A stretch of DNA of 20,953 nucleotides, from NCBI GenBank assembly GCA_002421825.1, contig DISR01000031.1, forward strand, positions 1 to 20,953, in the 5' to 3' direction. The notes under the pieces were generated by a model. That model saw nothing but the letters and a program-made list of their open reading frames with translations, made no database searches and was not told where the DNA came from. The translations under genes were made by a program, and so were the position numbers. Source of the DNA: Thiobacillus sp. UBA6205 (GTDB lineage Bacteria > Pseudomonadota > Gammaproteobacteria > Burkholderiales > Thiobacillaceae). This document shows positions 1 through 6,697 of the stretch, piece by piece (position 1 is the first letter of the stretch; every line of letters begins with the position of its first letter).

Positions 1-384
1 GTAGGAGGGCATCAGCACCACGTTCCTGGCGATGAAGGAACCGCGGCGCGCGGCCGCCGGCGGCACCACGCGGAAGCCGCCTTCGCGGAAATCCCTGGAG
101 TTGTAGTCGGCGAACTTGGACGGCACCTTGTCGAAATAATTGGTGAAGCCGCCCTTGATGAAGCTGTTGTCCTCCAGGCGAAAGGACAGCAGCACGGCCT
201 TCTTGATCCACTGGTGGGTCTTCCATTCCTGTCCTTGTACGCGTTCGGCCACGCGCAGCTGGCCCTTGTCCAGCATCTCGAGCACGGAATAGACCGCATC
301 CTTGACCTTGGCGTCGGCATTGCGCGGCGTGATGTCGGCGCGGCGTTCAAAGGCTTCCTCGATGATTTGCTGCAGTTCTTGCAT
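1..384 (-). CDS. dapD: DapD, tetrahydrodipicolinate N-succinyltransferase (N-terminal 128 residues; 3' end outside window)
   Basis: The product succinylates 2,3,4,5-tetrahydropyridine-2,6-dicarboxylate with succinyl-CoA in the cytosol, in the succinylase branch of diaminopimelate/lysine synthesis. The minus-strand reading frame is open from the ATG at 384 to the window edge and gives MQELQQIIEEAFERRADI at the N-terminus. Further in are the family segments FIKGGFTNYFDKVPSKF and FREGGFRVVPPAAARRG, which precede the left-handed beta-helix of DapD. Only the N-terminal half is present; family members are usually about 270-280 residues, so the C-terminal hexapeptide-repeat domain lies outside. It sits 55 bp downstream of dapC on the same strand, so the two probably form an operon. 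The assignment is secure from sequence; the truncation is a window effect. Confidence 0.93.
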   Translation of the reverse strand, partial: MQELQQIIEEAFERRADITPRNADAKVKDAVYSVLEMLDKGQLRVAERVQGQEWKTHQWIKKAVLLSFRLEDNSFIKGGFTNYFDKVPSKFADYNSRDFREGGFRVVPPAAARRGSFIARNVVLMPSY

Positions 385-439
385 GGCGTTTCCTTGTGTC
401 GGTAGTGAAGTGTTCTGTAGGGGAATGGGGGGATGACAG

Positions 440-1630
440 TCAGCTTTCCCGGATGAAGTCGACGACGCGCTGTGCGGCGTCCCGGCATTGTTGCAGATTA
501 TCGACCAGGGCGATGCGCACCATCCCCTTGCCCGGGTTCCGGCCCCCGGCCTCGCGCGCAAGGTAGCTGCCGGGCAGCACGGTAACGTGCTTGCGCGCAA
601 AAAGCTCGCGCGCGAAGCCGGTATCGTCCCCGCCGGGCACGGCGGCCCACAGATAGAAGGCGGCATCGGGCATGGGAGCATGCATCACGCCGTTCAGCAC
701 CGGCTGCACGGCGGCAAACTTTTCCGCATACAGACGGCGGTTTTCTATTACATGCGCTTCGTCCGCCCAGGCTGCGGCGCTGGCCGCCTGGATCATGGGC
801 GACATGGCCGAACCGTGATAGGTGCGGTAGAGCAGGAATTTCCGCATCACCTCGGCGTCGCCGGCGACGAAGCCCGAGCGCAGGCCGGGCACGTTGGAAC
901 GCTTGGACAAGGAGTTGAACACGAGCAGGTTCCTGTGGCCGCGGCCGAGCTGCTTGGCCGCGGTGAGCGCGCCAAGAGGGGGATGGGTCTCGTCGAAATG
1001 GATTTCCGAATAGCATTCGTCGCTGGCGATGACGAAACCGTGCCGGTCGGCGAGATCGAAAATCGTTTTCCAGTCATCGAGCGTCATGACCTTGCCGGTG
1101 GGATTGCCGGGTGAACAGACATAGGCCAACTGCACGGTTTCCCAGAGGTCTTCGGGCGCGGTCTCCCAGGCCATGCGGTAGCCGTTGTCCGCCGTGGTGT
1201 TGAGGTAGTAGGGCGTGGCGCCGGCGAGCAGGGCGGCGCCTTCGTAGATCTGGTAGAAGGGATTGGGCGAGACCACGCGCTTCTTGTGGCGGGTGGGGTC
1301 GACCACGGCCTGGGCGAAGGCGAACAAGGCCTCGCGACTGCCATTGACCGGGAGGATCTCCGTGGCCGGGTCGAGTTCGACCCCGTAGCGCTGCGCACAC
1401 CAGGCCGCGACGGACTGGCGCAAGACGTCAGAACCCTGGGTCAGCGGGTAATTCGACAGTCCCGCCATGTTGGCCGTCAAAGCCTGTTTGATAAACTCTG
1501 GCGTGGCATGCTTCGGTTCGCCGATCGACAGATTGACGGGCGTCAACCCCGGATTGGGGGAGATGCCGGCAAACAGCTCCCGCAGCTTCTGGAACGGGTA
1601 GGAGTGGAGTTGATCGAGCCTGGAATTCAT
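440..1630 (-). CDS. dapC: DapC, N-succinyl-L,L-diaminopimelate aminotransferase
   Basis: This 396-residue class I/II PLP-dependent aminotransferase converts N-succinyl-2-amino-6-ketopimelate and glutamate to N-succinyl-diaminopimelate, the step after DapD. Visible fold-type I landmarks are SPGNPTGK near residue 173, SDECYSEIHFDE near 203 (Asp binding the PLP pyridine nitrogen), and SLSKRSNVPGLRSGF near 240 with Lys243 as the PLP Schiff-base lysine. The C-terminal GMVRIALV supplies the carboxylate-binding Arg. Its length is normal for DapC. The neighbouring dapD on the same strand supports DapC over a general aspartate aminotransferase. The ATG at 1630 lacks an obvious Shine-Dalgarno, and the 46-bp gap to the divergent transporter at 1677 must hold both promoters. 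Confidence 0.92.
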   Translation of the reverse strand: MNSRLDQLHSYPFQKLRELFAGISPNPGLTPVNLSIGEPKHATPEFIKQALTANMAGLSNYPLTQGSDVLRQSVAAWCAQRYGVELDPATEILPVNGSREALFAFAQAVVDPTRHKKRVVSPNPFYQIYEGAALLAGATPYYLNTTADNGYRMAWETAPEDLWETVQLAYVCSPGNPTGKVMTLDDWKTIFDLADRHGFVIASDECYSEIHFDETHPPLGALTAAKQLGRGHRNLLVFNSLSKRSNVPGLRSGFVAGDAEVMRKFLLYRTYHGSAMSPMIQAASAAAWADEAHVIENRRLYAEKFAAVQPVLNGVMHAPMPDAAFYLWAAVPGGDDTGFARELFARKHVTVLPGSYLAREAGGRNPGKGMVRIALVDNLQQCRDAAQRVVDFIRES

Positions 1631-1676
1631 TGATTTTTATCGAGCTAACCGCCTGAAACGGCGAATTTTACACCTT

Positions 1677-2561
1677 ATGAGTTTGCGTTTATTGCCCGTG
1701 CTGGGCCTGTTGTTCGGCGCCAGCATGTGGGGGCTGATCTGGTATCCCTACCGCCTGCTGCAGGATGGCGGGGTGGGGGGCGTGGTGTCCTCGCTGGCCT
1801 CCTATGCCATTCCCCTGGTTCTGGCGCTGCCGTTCTTCTGGCGCCACCTGGGATCGGCGCGCGCGCACCTGGGCTGGCTGGCGCTGCTGGGCCTGGCCGC
1901 GGGCTGGACCAACATGGGTTATGTACTGGCCGTGATCGGCGGCGAGATCATGCGCGTGGTGCTGCTGTTTTATCTCGCACCCGTCTGGACCGTGATCTTT
2001 TCGCGCTGGCTCCTGGGCGAGAAACTGTCCGTCTGGGGCTGGCTGATCATGGCCTTCTCCTTTGCCGGTGCGCTCACCATGCTGTGGCCGGATAGCGGAG
2101 GACTGCCGCTGCCGGCCAACCAGGCGGAATGGATTGCGCTTTCCGCCGGCGCCACTTTTGCGCTGGCCAACGTCGTTACCCGCAAGTTGAACGAAGCCGG
2201 CATCTGGGCCAAGTCCCTCGCCGTATGGGGCGGGGTGACCGTGGTTGCGCTCGTCGCGCTGATGGCAGAATCGCGTCCGTTCGAATTCGCCGGAGGCGCC
2301 TCGGCATTCGTGTGGCTGCTGCTTCTCGGCGTCGGGCTGTGCATCGGCCTCATGACCGTGGCCGTGCAATATGGCCTGACGCACACTCTGGCCAACCAGG
2401 CCATCATCATTTTCCTGTTCGAACTGGTGGTGGCCGCGGTCGCCTCCTGGTTCCTGGCAAACGAGGCGCTGACCTTGCGCGAATGGCTCGGCGGCATCTT
2501 GATCATTGCCGGCAGCCTGTTCTCCGGACATGTCGAGCACAAACCCGGAAACCCGGATTGA
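1677..2561 (+). CDS. EamA/DMT-superfamily inner-membrane transporter
   Basis: This 294-residue polytopic membrane protein has about ten hydrophobic segments in two tandem EamA halves. The first half includes GASMWGLIWYPYRLL near residue 14 and GEIMRVVLLFYLAPVWTV near 89. The second runs from AEWIALSAGATFALANVV to the end and contains NQAIIIFLFELVVAAVASW near 239. DMT proteins usually export small metabolites or amino acids; nothing here fixes the substrate. Divergent placement from dapC invites, but does not prove, a link to an amino-acid-type substrate. The ATG at 1677 is the first in frame, and no clear ribosome binding site precedes it. Confidence 0.9.
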   Translation: MSLRLLPVLGLLFGASMWGLIWYPYRLLQDGGVGGVVSSLASYAIPLVLALPFFWRHLGSARAHLGWLALLGLAAGWTNMGYVLAVIGGEIMRVVLLFYLAPVWTVIFSRWLLGEKLSVWGWLIMAFSFAGALTMLWPDSGGLPLPANQAEWIALSAGATFALANVVTRKLNEAGIWAKSLAVWGGVTVVALVALMAESRPFEFAGGASAFVWLLLLGVGLCIGLMTVAVQYGLTHTLANQAIIIFLFELVVAAVASWFLANEALTLREWLGGILIIAGSLFSGHVEHKPGNPD

Positions 2562-2660
2562 TCGCTCTCGCCATTCGGATTTGCCTTATGCTCTTTGCAA
2601 GCCTTGCTTTCGTTAAGCATCCCCGGTCGGGTGCGTCCAACTGAGATTTCCAGCTTGAAC

Positions 2661-3137
2661 ATGAAAATCCACAGCCTGCTGCATGGTTCCCTGCTGATCG
2701 AAGAGCTTTCGCGCGCACGGGCTTTCTACGAGGGCGTACTGGGGCTTCTGCCCAGTCCCGAGCGTCCGGACATGAGTTTCGAAGGTGTTTGGTACGCGCT
2801 CGGCGCGCAGCAGATCCACCTGATCTGCCTGCCCAGCCCAGAAAAGGGGTTGCTCCGACCGGCGCATGGGGGGCGCGACCGGCACGTGGCCCTGGGCGTG
2901 GATTCGGTGGAAGCGCTGGCAAGGCGCCTGGATGCGGCGGGCATTTCTTATACGCGCAGCCAGTCCGGGAGGGCCGCACTGTTCTGCAGGGATCCCGACG
3001 ACAATGCGCTGGAATTCATTGAGGCTCCGGTTGCCGGACGATCAGCAGACGCGGCACCTGCGGAGCAAGGCTGGCCGCCGCAGGCACGGCGCCAGGCACG
3101 GGAAAGCAGCTCCCTCAGCAAGGCGACAAAGCGCTGA
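2661..3137 (+). CDS. VOC-family (glyoxalase/bleomycin-resistance fold) protein with a non-homologous C-terminal tail
   Basis: The first ~121 residues are a single vicinal-oxygen-chelate domain: HSLLHGSLLIEELSRARAFY at the N-terminus, VWYALGAQQIHLICL in the middle, RHVALGVDSVEALARRL, then CRDPDDNALEFIE. The candidate metal ligands (His in LLHG, His in RHVAL, Glu in EFIE) are at the usual places. The ATG at 2661 was chosen because upstream codons (from 2595) do not look like VOC sequence. Normal VOC proteins stop soon after EFIE; this frame runs on for about 37 Ala/Arg/Ser-rich residues that lie antisense to an aminotransferase-like remnant (3101-3235), so the tail may be accidental read-through. 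Substrate unknown (glyoxalase, dioxygenase or resistance protein are all possible). Confidence 0.82.
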   Translation: MKIHSLLHGSLLIEELSRARAFYEGVLGLLPSPERPDMSFEGVWYALGAQQIHLICLPSPEKGLLRPAHGGRDRHVALGVDSVEALARRLDAAGISYTRSQSGRAALFCRDPDDNALEFIEAPVAGRSADAAPAEQGWPPQARRQARESSSLSKATKR

Positions 3138-3235
3138 TTGTCTTCCGGCGGCGCGGACGTGATGCGCATGAAGCCGTGACCGAGCGCAGGATCGTCCAGG
3201 AGTTTGATGAGGATGTCGCGGCCTTGCAGAAATCC
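3101..3235 (-). pseudogene. Probable decayed C-terminus of a HisC-like PLP aminotransferase
   Basis: On the minus strand, one frame reads GFLQGRDILIKLLDD, then ALGHGFMRITSAPPEDNQRF and VALLRELLS. This matches the layout of histidinol-phosphate aminotransferase C-termini: a 'LxxRGILVK' strand, then 'LRxTxGTPEENxxFLxALxxxL'. An in-frame stop lies upstream near 3282, no catalytic lysine domain is present, and the frame continues past the expected end without a family stop. It is therefore read as a relic, not a working gene. It overlaps the 3' end of the VOC gene on the opposite strand. Identification rests on motif resemblance over about 45 residues, so chance is not excluded. Confidence 0.4.
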
Positions 3236-3266
3236 AGTCCGGCGGGGCGCCTGCCGATCGGGCAGC

Positions 3267-3653
3267 TCAGGATGGCATCATGCCCCGGTTGCGTACGATG
3301 ACTTGCAATCCGGGTTGCAGGCTGTGCAGGCGGTTGAAAAACACCTCGCCGGCAAAGACTCTTCCGTCGCGCCGCCTGGCCAGGAAGGGAATGGCGCAAT
3401 GGCACAGGTATTTGAGGCGCGGGTTGACCTCATTGCGGACAACCAGGGCAACGCCTTCGAGCTTGGGCAACAGCAAGGACACATGATGGCCGAGCAACTC
3501 GGCAGCGGGATAGCCGAAGAGCTTTTCGCAGGACTTGCTGCAGGTCTGGATCAAGCCTTCATCGTCAAGCGCCATCGTCGCCAGGCCGGCATCGCCATTT
3601 GCGGAAGGAGGGGCGATAGGAAGATGGGAGAGGTCGCTCACTGGTTTCGTCAT
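3267..3653 (-). CDS. Stand-alone PAS-domain protein (copy 1)
   Basis: This 128-residue protein is essentially one PAS domain after a short flexible N-terminus. The sensor core starts at ATMALDDEGLIQTCSKSCEK and continues LFGYPAAELLGHHVSLLLP, the classic helical part of a PAS fold; the final strands include LQVIVRNRG. No kinase, GGDEF, methyl-accepting or HTH output domain follows. I chose the ATG at 3653 (MTKPVSDLS) because sequence further upstream is not PAS-like; the frame is open to 3887. It is divergent from the DksA-like gene and resembles the second PAS protein at 4916-5254 (shared FGYP..LLG/MLG and LLPKLE/ILPALE blocks). Ligand and partner are unknown. Confidence 0.78.
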   Translation of the reverse strand: MTKPVSDLSHLPIAPPSANGDAGLATMALDDEGLIQTCSKSCEKLFGYPAAELLGHHVSLLLPKLEGVALVVRNEVNPRLKYLCHCAIPFLARRRDGRVFAGEVFFNRLHSLQPGLQVIVRNRGMMPS

Positions 3654-3787
3654 CCGGGCTGTCGGATATTGGGGCCATCCGGACCGGCCCGGCATGCGGA
3701 TTGGCTCATGACGGGGATTGCACCATAACAATGTGAAATTTTCATGAACCCTGCCGGGGCCCGAAGTCCGCCCATGGAGGGCGGCGC

Positions 3788-3815
3788 TTGCCCGCCAGCC
3801 TTGAGCGCCTATCAT
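3788..3815 (+). promoter_or_regulatory. Candidate sigma-70 promoter for the DksA-like gene
   Basis: TTGCCC at 3788-3793 and TATCAT at 3810-3815 are separated by 16 bp. They match 4/6 and 5/6 of the -35 and -10 consensus. They would start a short leader of about 28 nt before the ATG at 3850, which is preceded by a strong AGGAGGA ribosome binding site. Prediction from sequence only. Confidence 0.4.
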
Positions 3816-3849
3816 GAAAGTGTGGTTCGAATAACGAGGAGGACAGCAA

Positions 3850-4248
3850 ATGACCCGGCCAAGCCGCGAAGATCTCGGCAAAATCACCCTTATGTTGCGC
3901 GACCGCCAGAAGGCTTTGCTGGAAGAGCTTCAAGCCGAGTTCGATGAGCGCGGCACACAGCAACTGATCGAGTTGATGGGGCGTGAGCCGGGAGACGGTG
4001 GCGACGTGTCGCTGGCAGATGCGGTCGCTGACATGAATATCCAGCGGGCTGATCGCCAAATCCATGAACTGCGCGACATCGATGCCGCCTTTGCCCGCAT
4101 GAAGTCGGGGGATTTCGGCATTTGCGCCGATTGCGGCGCAGAAATCCCGCCGCAGCGCTTGCTGGCTCATCCTGCAGCCAAGCGTTGCATGGCTTGCCAG
4201 CAAAGGCATGAGCGGCTTTTTGCGCAGGAGGGGCGGCCAAAACTGTAG
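3850..4248 (+). CDS. DksA/TraR-family C4 zinc-finger protein
   Basis: This 132-residue protein has the DksA architecture. An N-terminal helical region (residues 5-45, then 60-88) forms the coiled coil that enters the RNA polymerase secondary channel. It is followed by a zinc finger with Cys92-X2-Cys95 and Cys113-X2-Cys116 in the context GDFGICADCGAEIPPQRLL. It is shorter than canonical E. coli DksA (151 aa). The coiled-coil tip carries acidic residues (GDVSLADAVAD), but the exact DxxDxA tip motif is not obvious, so it may be an auxiliary DksA paralogue rather than the main ppGpp cofactor. The start ATG follows AGGAGGA with good spacing. It is followed 59 bp later by the HPF-type gene, suggesting a stringent-response/stationary-phase pairing. 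Confidence 0.88.
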   Translation: MTRPSREDLGKITLMLRDRQKALLEELQAEFDERGTQQLIELMGREPGDGGDVSLADAVADMNIQRADRQIHELRDIDAAFARMKSGDFGICADCGAEIPPQRLLAHPAAKRCMACQQRHERLFAQEGRPKL

Positions 4249-4307
4249 CCTGTTTGCCATCCCTCCTCTATGGAACACCGATTGGCGAATTGACTTAAGG
4301 AGTCATC

Positions 4308-4853
4308 ATGCAAGTTCCCCTGCAAATCACCTTCCATGACATAACCCACTCCGAAGCGCTGGAGACCCATATCCGTGAGAAGGCGCAGAAACTGGAGCAG
4401 TTCTATTCGGCACTGATCGGCTGCAAGGTGGTGGTCGACCAGCCCGGTCTGCATCAACACAAGGGCAAGCCTTTCAACATCCGCATCGACCTCACGGTGC
4501 CCGGCGCGGAAATTGTCGTCGACCGCCAGAAGAACGAGGATGTATATGTTGCCCTGCGCGACGCCTTCGACGCCGCGCGCAGGAAGCTCGAAGATTATGG
4601 CCGCCGTCAGCGACTCGAAGTCAAGACGCATGAGCCTGTGCTGTCCGGGAGGGTGGCGAGACTGATTCCGGAAGAACGCTTCGGTTTCATCGCCGGGATC
4701 GACGGGCGCGAGTTCTACTTCTCGGCCATGAACCTGGCGAACGGCAATTACGACCAGTTGCAGGAAGGCGACGATGTGCGCTTTCTGGAAGATGCCGGCA
4801 AGGACGGCTTGCAGGCCAGGCGCGTCACGCTGCACGGACACGAGGAAGCCTAG
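4308..4853 (+). CDS. HPF/RaiA-type ribosome hibernation factor fused to a cold-shock-like domain
   Basis: This 181-residue protein has two parts. Residues 1-105 are an HPF/YfiA ribosome-associated inhibitor fold: MQVPLQITFHDITHSEAL, HIREKAQKLEQFY, IRIDLTVPGAEIVV, then DVYVALRDAFDAARRKLEDY. Residues 112-176 look like a cold-shock/S1-like OB domain. They contain SGRVARLIPEERFGFIAG (RNP1-like RFGFI), EFYFSAMNL (RNP2-like), LQEGDDVRF, and DGLQARRVTL. The usual long-form HPF C-terminal dimerisation domain is absent. It probably binds the 30S decoding region during stress, with the extra domain contacting RNA; that is inference. AAGGAG lies 5 nt upstream of the ATG. It ends just before an intrinsic terminator. 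Confidence 0.88.
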   Translation: MQVPLQITFHDITHSEALETHIREKAQKLEQFYSALIGCKVVVDQPGLHQHKGKPFNIRIDLTVPGAEIVVDRQKNEDVYVALRDAFDAARRKLEDYGRRQRLEVKTHEPVLSGRVARLIPEERFGFIAGIDGREFYFSAMNLANGNYDQLQEGDDVRFLEDAGKDGLQARRVTLHGHEEA

Positions 4854-4888
4854 CTGTCATTACCCTCGCATCGATTGCGCGGCAGGCA

Positions 4889-4916
4889 AAGCGGCAACCT
4901 TTGCCGCTTCATTTTT
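4889..4916 (+). terminator. Rho-independent terminator after the HPF-type gene
   Basis: A perfect 9-bp stem (AAGCGGCAA at 4889-4897, TTGCCGCTT at 4901-4909) has a 3-nt loop (CCT). It is followed by CATTTTTC, giving a short T-run on the plus strand. It lies 35 bp after the stop codon of the HPF-type gene and abuts the stop of the convergent PAS gene. Confidence 0.85.
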
Positions 4917-5254
4917 CAGGTCGGGTTTCTGTCTTCCAGGTTGCGGATCAGCACCAGATGGCGGCAGGTGCCGTGCAGACAGTCCTGGCGCAGGGCAACC
5001 ATGACGGAGATGGTGTTGCCGTCTGCATGCATTGCCTCCATGGGAATTTCACTGAACTGTCCCTTGTGCCTTTCCAGCGCCGGAAGAATCCGGCTGACAG
5101 GCTTGCCCAGCATGGAACTCTCCGGGTAGCCGAACAGGCTGAATGCCGTATCACCGTACGTGCATACCTGGTAATCGGCATCCAGCGTGATCGCGGTGTA
5201 TGGAATGTAACTGCGGCGGGTTTTTTTCCCGTTGAGAACGGTTTGCTCTGACAC
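4916..5254 (-). CDS. Stand-alone PAS-domain protein (copy 2)
   Basis: This 112-residue protein is a single PAS domain with no output domain. Key segments are YTAITLDADYQVCTYGDTAF, SLFGYPESSMLGKPVSRILP, MEAMHADGNTISVMVAL and the terminal strand HLVLIRNLEDR. The start is a GTG at 5254 with AGGGG at 5261-5265, six bases upstream. It resembles the PAS protein at 3267-3653 in length, domain content and the helical block, so the two are probably paralogues. The gene is convergent with the HPF-type gene and has its own candidate promoter. Possible roles are a small redox or ligand sensor acting on a partner protein; no ligand can be read from sequence. Confidence 0.8.
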   Translation of the reverse strand: MSEQTVLNGKKTRRSYIPYTAITLDADYQVCTYGDTAFSLFGYPESSMLGKPVSRILPALERHKGQFSEIPMEAMHADGNTISVMVALRQDCLHGTCRHLVLIRNLEDRNPT

Positions 5255-5309
5255 TTTGATCCCCTGCTCTTTATGAATGACGTTGTGTGCACATCAGCAA
5301 CGCAGACAG

Positions 5310-5336
5310 TAGATATCCGCCAGTACGGATTGTCAA
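5310..5336 (-). promoter_or_regulatory. Candidate promoter for PAS gene copy 2
   Basis: On the minus strand a perfect -35 hexamer TTGACA (5336-5331) is followed after 15 bp by TATCTA (5315-5310), a weak -10. The spacing is short, so the exact -10 is uncertain. The leader to the GTG at 5254 would be about 50 nt. Confidence 0.35.
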
Positions 5337-5371
5337 TGCGACTAAAGTCCGATGGTGGAGATCGGGCAGGT

Positions 5372-6607
5372 TCAGCGGCTCGAAAAAAGCGCATTCCCCA
5401 GATGCGCCAGCCTGGCTGCGCCATATGCGGCCTCGCCATTGAGCGCGGCCGATACGGGCAGCCCCAATACACGCTGGCGAATCAAGCGCCAGGCAAGGTT
5501 TTGCGCGCCGCCGCCTGCGCTCAGCACTCGCCTCACGGGGCTGGCGCCCAATTCCATCAGGCGCCGGTAGCCCTGTGCCTCGATACGCGCCATGCCTTCC
5601 AGCAGGCCGTTCAGAAAGTCGGCATCTTTGGGCGGCCGAGGGGCCAGGCGAGGCATCAAGCCCGGGTCGTTGATCGGGAAGCGCTCGCCGGGGGCGGGCA
5701 GGGGGTAGTAATCGAGTCCGCTGGGTTGGCCGGGATTGATCTGCGCGGACAGCCGTTCAAGGTCGGCGTCGCTGAAATGCTGTTTCAACACGCCGCCGCC
5801 ACTGTTGCTCGCGCCGCCTGCCAGCCACAGGCGGCCGAAGCGATGCGAATAGACGCCGCTGGCCGCATCCTCCACGCGGGTTTCGGACAGCAGCTTCAGC
5901 ACCAGCGTCGTGCCCAGCGAAGTCACGGCATCGCCCGGCCCGCGGGCACCGGCAGCAATGAAGGCGGCAATGCTGTCGGTAGTGCCGGCCCGCACGATGC
6001 AGGCGGGAGGCAGGCCAAAACGCTTCGCCGTTCCTGCATCGAGAGCCGCAATGACATCGCCCGGCACCAGCACTTTTTGTTGCCAGCGACTTCCCGGCAA
6101 CCGGTTCACCCAATCCGGCCAGTTCAATTTTTCGACATCGAAACCGGATTTCAGCGCGTTGTGATAGTCGGTGATGCCGCCTTTGCCGGTCAGCAAGGCG
6201 GCCAGCCAGTCTGCCTGATGGAAACAGAACGCGGCCTGGGGAAAATGCCGTGCCAGCCACAGGCGTTTGGCCAGGCCCGAACTGGGGCCGTATCGGGGGG
6301 TGGCAATCTCGCGCGCTTCCTCGACAGCACGGGCGTCGTTATAGGGCAGGGCGGGGCTGACAGGCTCGAATGAAGCGTCTGTTGCCAGCAGGGTGCCCGA
6401 AGTGCCGTCGATGGCGATGGCGGACAGGCTGGCGCGGACAGCGGCAGGCAAGTCATCGATCAGCCCGAACAGCGCTTCGCGCCAGGCTTGCGGATTGCCG
6501 GGGTCAGCATAAGCCGCGCGGGATTCGAAGGCGATCTCCCCGGCCTTGTTGAGTACACAGGCGCGGGCGCCAGAGGTGCCGAAATCGAGTCCGAGAAAAA
6601 ATCCCAT
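5372..6607 (-). CDS. FGGY-family carbohydrate kinase, short D-ribulokinase/xylulokinase-like type
   Basis: This ~411-residue sugar kinase begins MGFFLGLDFGTSGARACVL, the phosphate-1 motif of the FGGY/actin-like ATPase fold. Later landmarks are AIDGTSGTLL, the segment LPYNDARAVEEA, RAGTTDSIAAF, TSLGTTLVLK (phosphate-2 loop) and VLSAGGGAQN (adenosine motif). The family is usually about 480-520 residues. This compact form resembles the short cyanobacterial/plant-type enzymes known to phosphorylate D-ribulose, but the substrate here is inference. I chose the ATG at 6607; a TTG six codons upstream (6625) is also possible. It follows queF on the same strand after an inverted-repeat-containing 90-bp gap. 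Confidence 0.82.
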   Translation of the reverse strand: MGFFLGLDFGTSGARACVLNKAGEIAFESRAAYADPGNPQAWREALFGLIDDLPAAVRASLSAIAIDGTSGTLLATDASFEPVSPALPYNDARAVEEAREIATPRYGPSSGLAKRLWLARHFPQAAFCFHQADWLAALLTGKGGITDYHNALKSGFDVEKLNWPDWVNRLPGSRWQQKVLVPGDVIAALDAGTAKRFGLPPACIVRAGTTDSIAAFIAAGARGPGDAVTSLGTTLVLKLLSETRVEDAASGVYSHRFGRLWLAGGASNSGGGVLKQHFSDADLERLSAQINPGQPSGLDYYPLPAPGERFPINDPGLMPRLAPRPPKDADFLNGLLEGMARIEAQGYRRLMELGASPVRRVLSAGGGAQNLAWRLIRQRVLGLPVSAALNGEAAYGAARLAHLGNALFSSR

Positions 6608-6621
6608 TTCAGGCAAAGGGG

Positions 6622-6687
6622 ACAAGAGGCACAGGAGGAAAAACGCGACAGGAAACTGCTTTCCTCATGTCCTCCTGTCCTCTTTGT
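6622..6687. repeat. Imperfect 66-bp inverted repeat between queF and the FGGY kinase gene
   Basis: The arms ACAAGAGGCACAGGAGGA (6622-6639) and TCCTCCTGTCCTCTTTGT (6670-6687) are reverse complements apart from one base inserted in each. A second, nested stem (AGGAAA at 6650-6655, TTTCCT at 6660-6665, 4-nt loop) lies between them. RNA from either strand could fold into a long hairpin. No clear terminal T-run is present, so it may be an attenuator, processing site or dispersed palindromic element. The minus-strand copy carries AGGAGG motifs inside the stem. Confidence 0.7.
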
Positions 6688-6697
6688 GAAAAATCGA

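Noticed and set aside
5273..6373. Plus-strand frame of 366 codons antisense to the FGGY kinase
   Set aside because: Gln/Arg/Gly-rich shadow of the kinase gene with no protein motifs.
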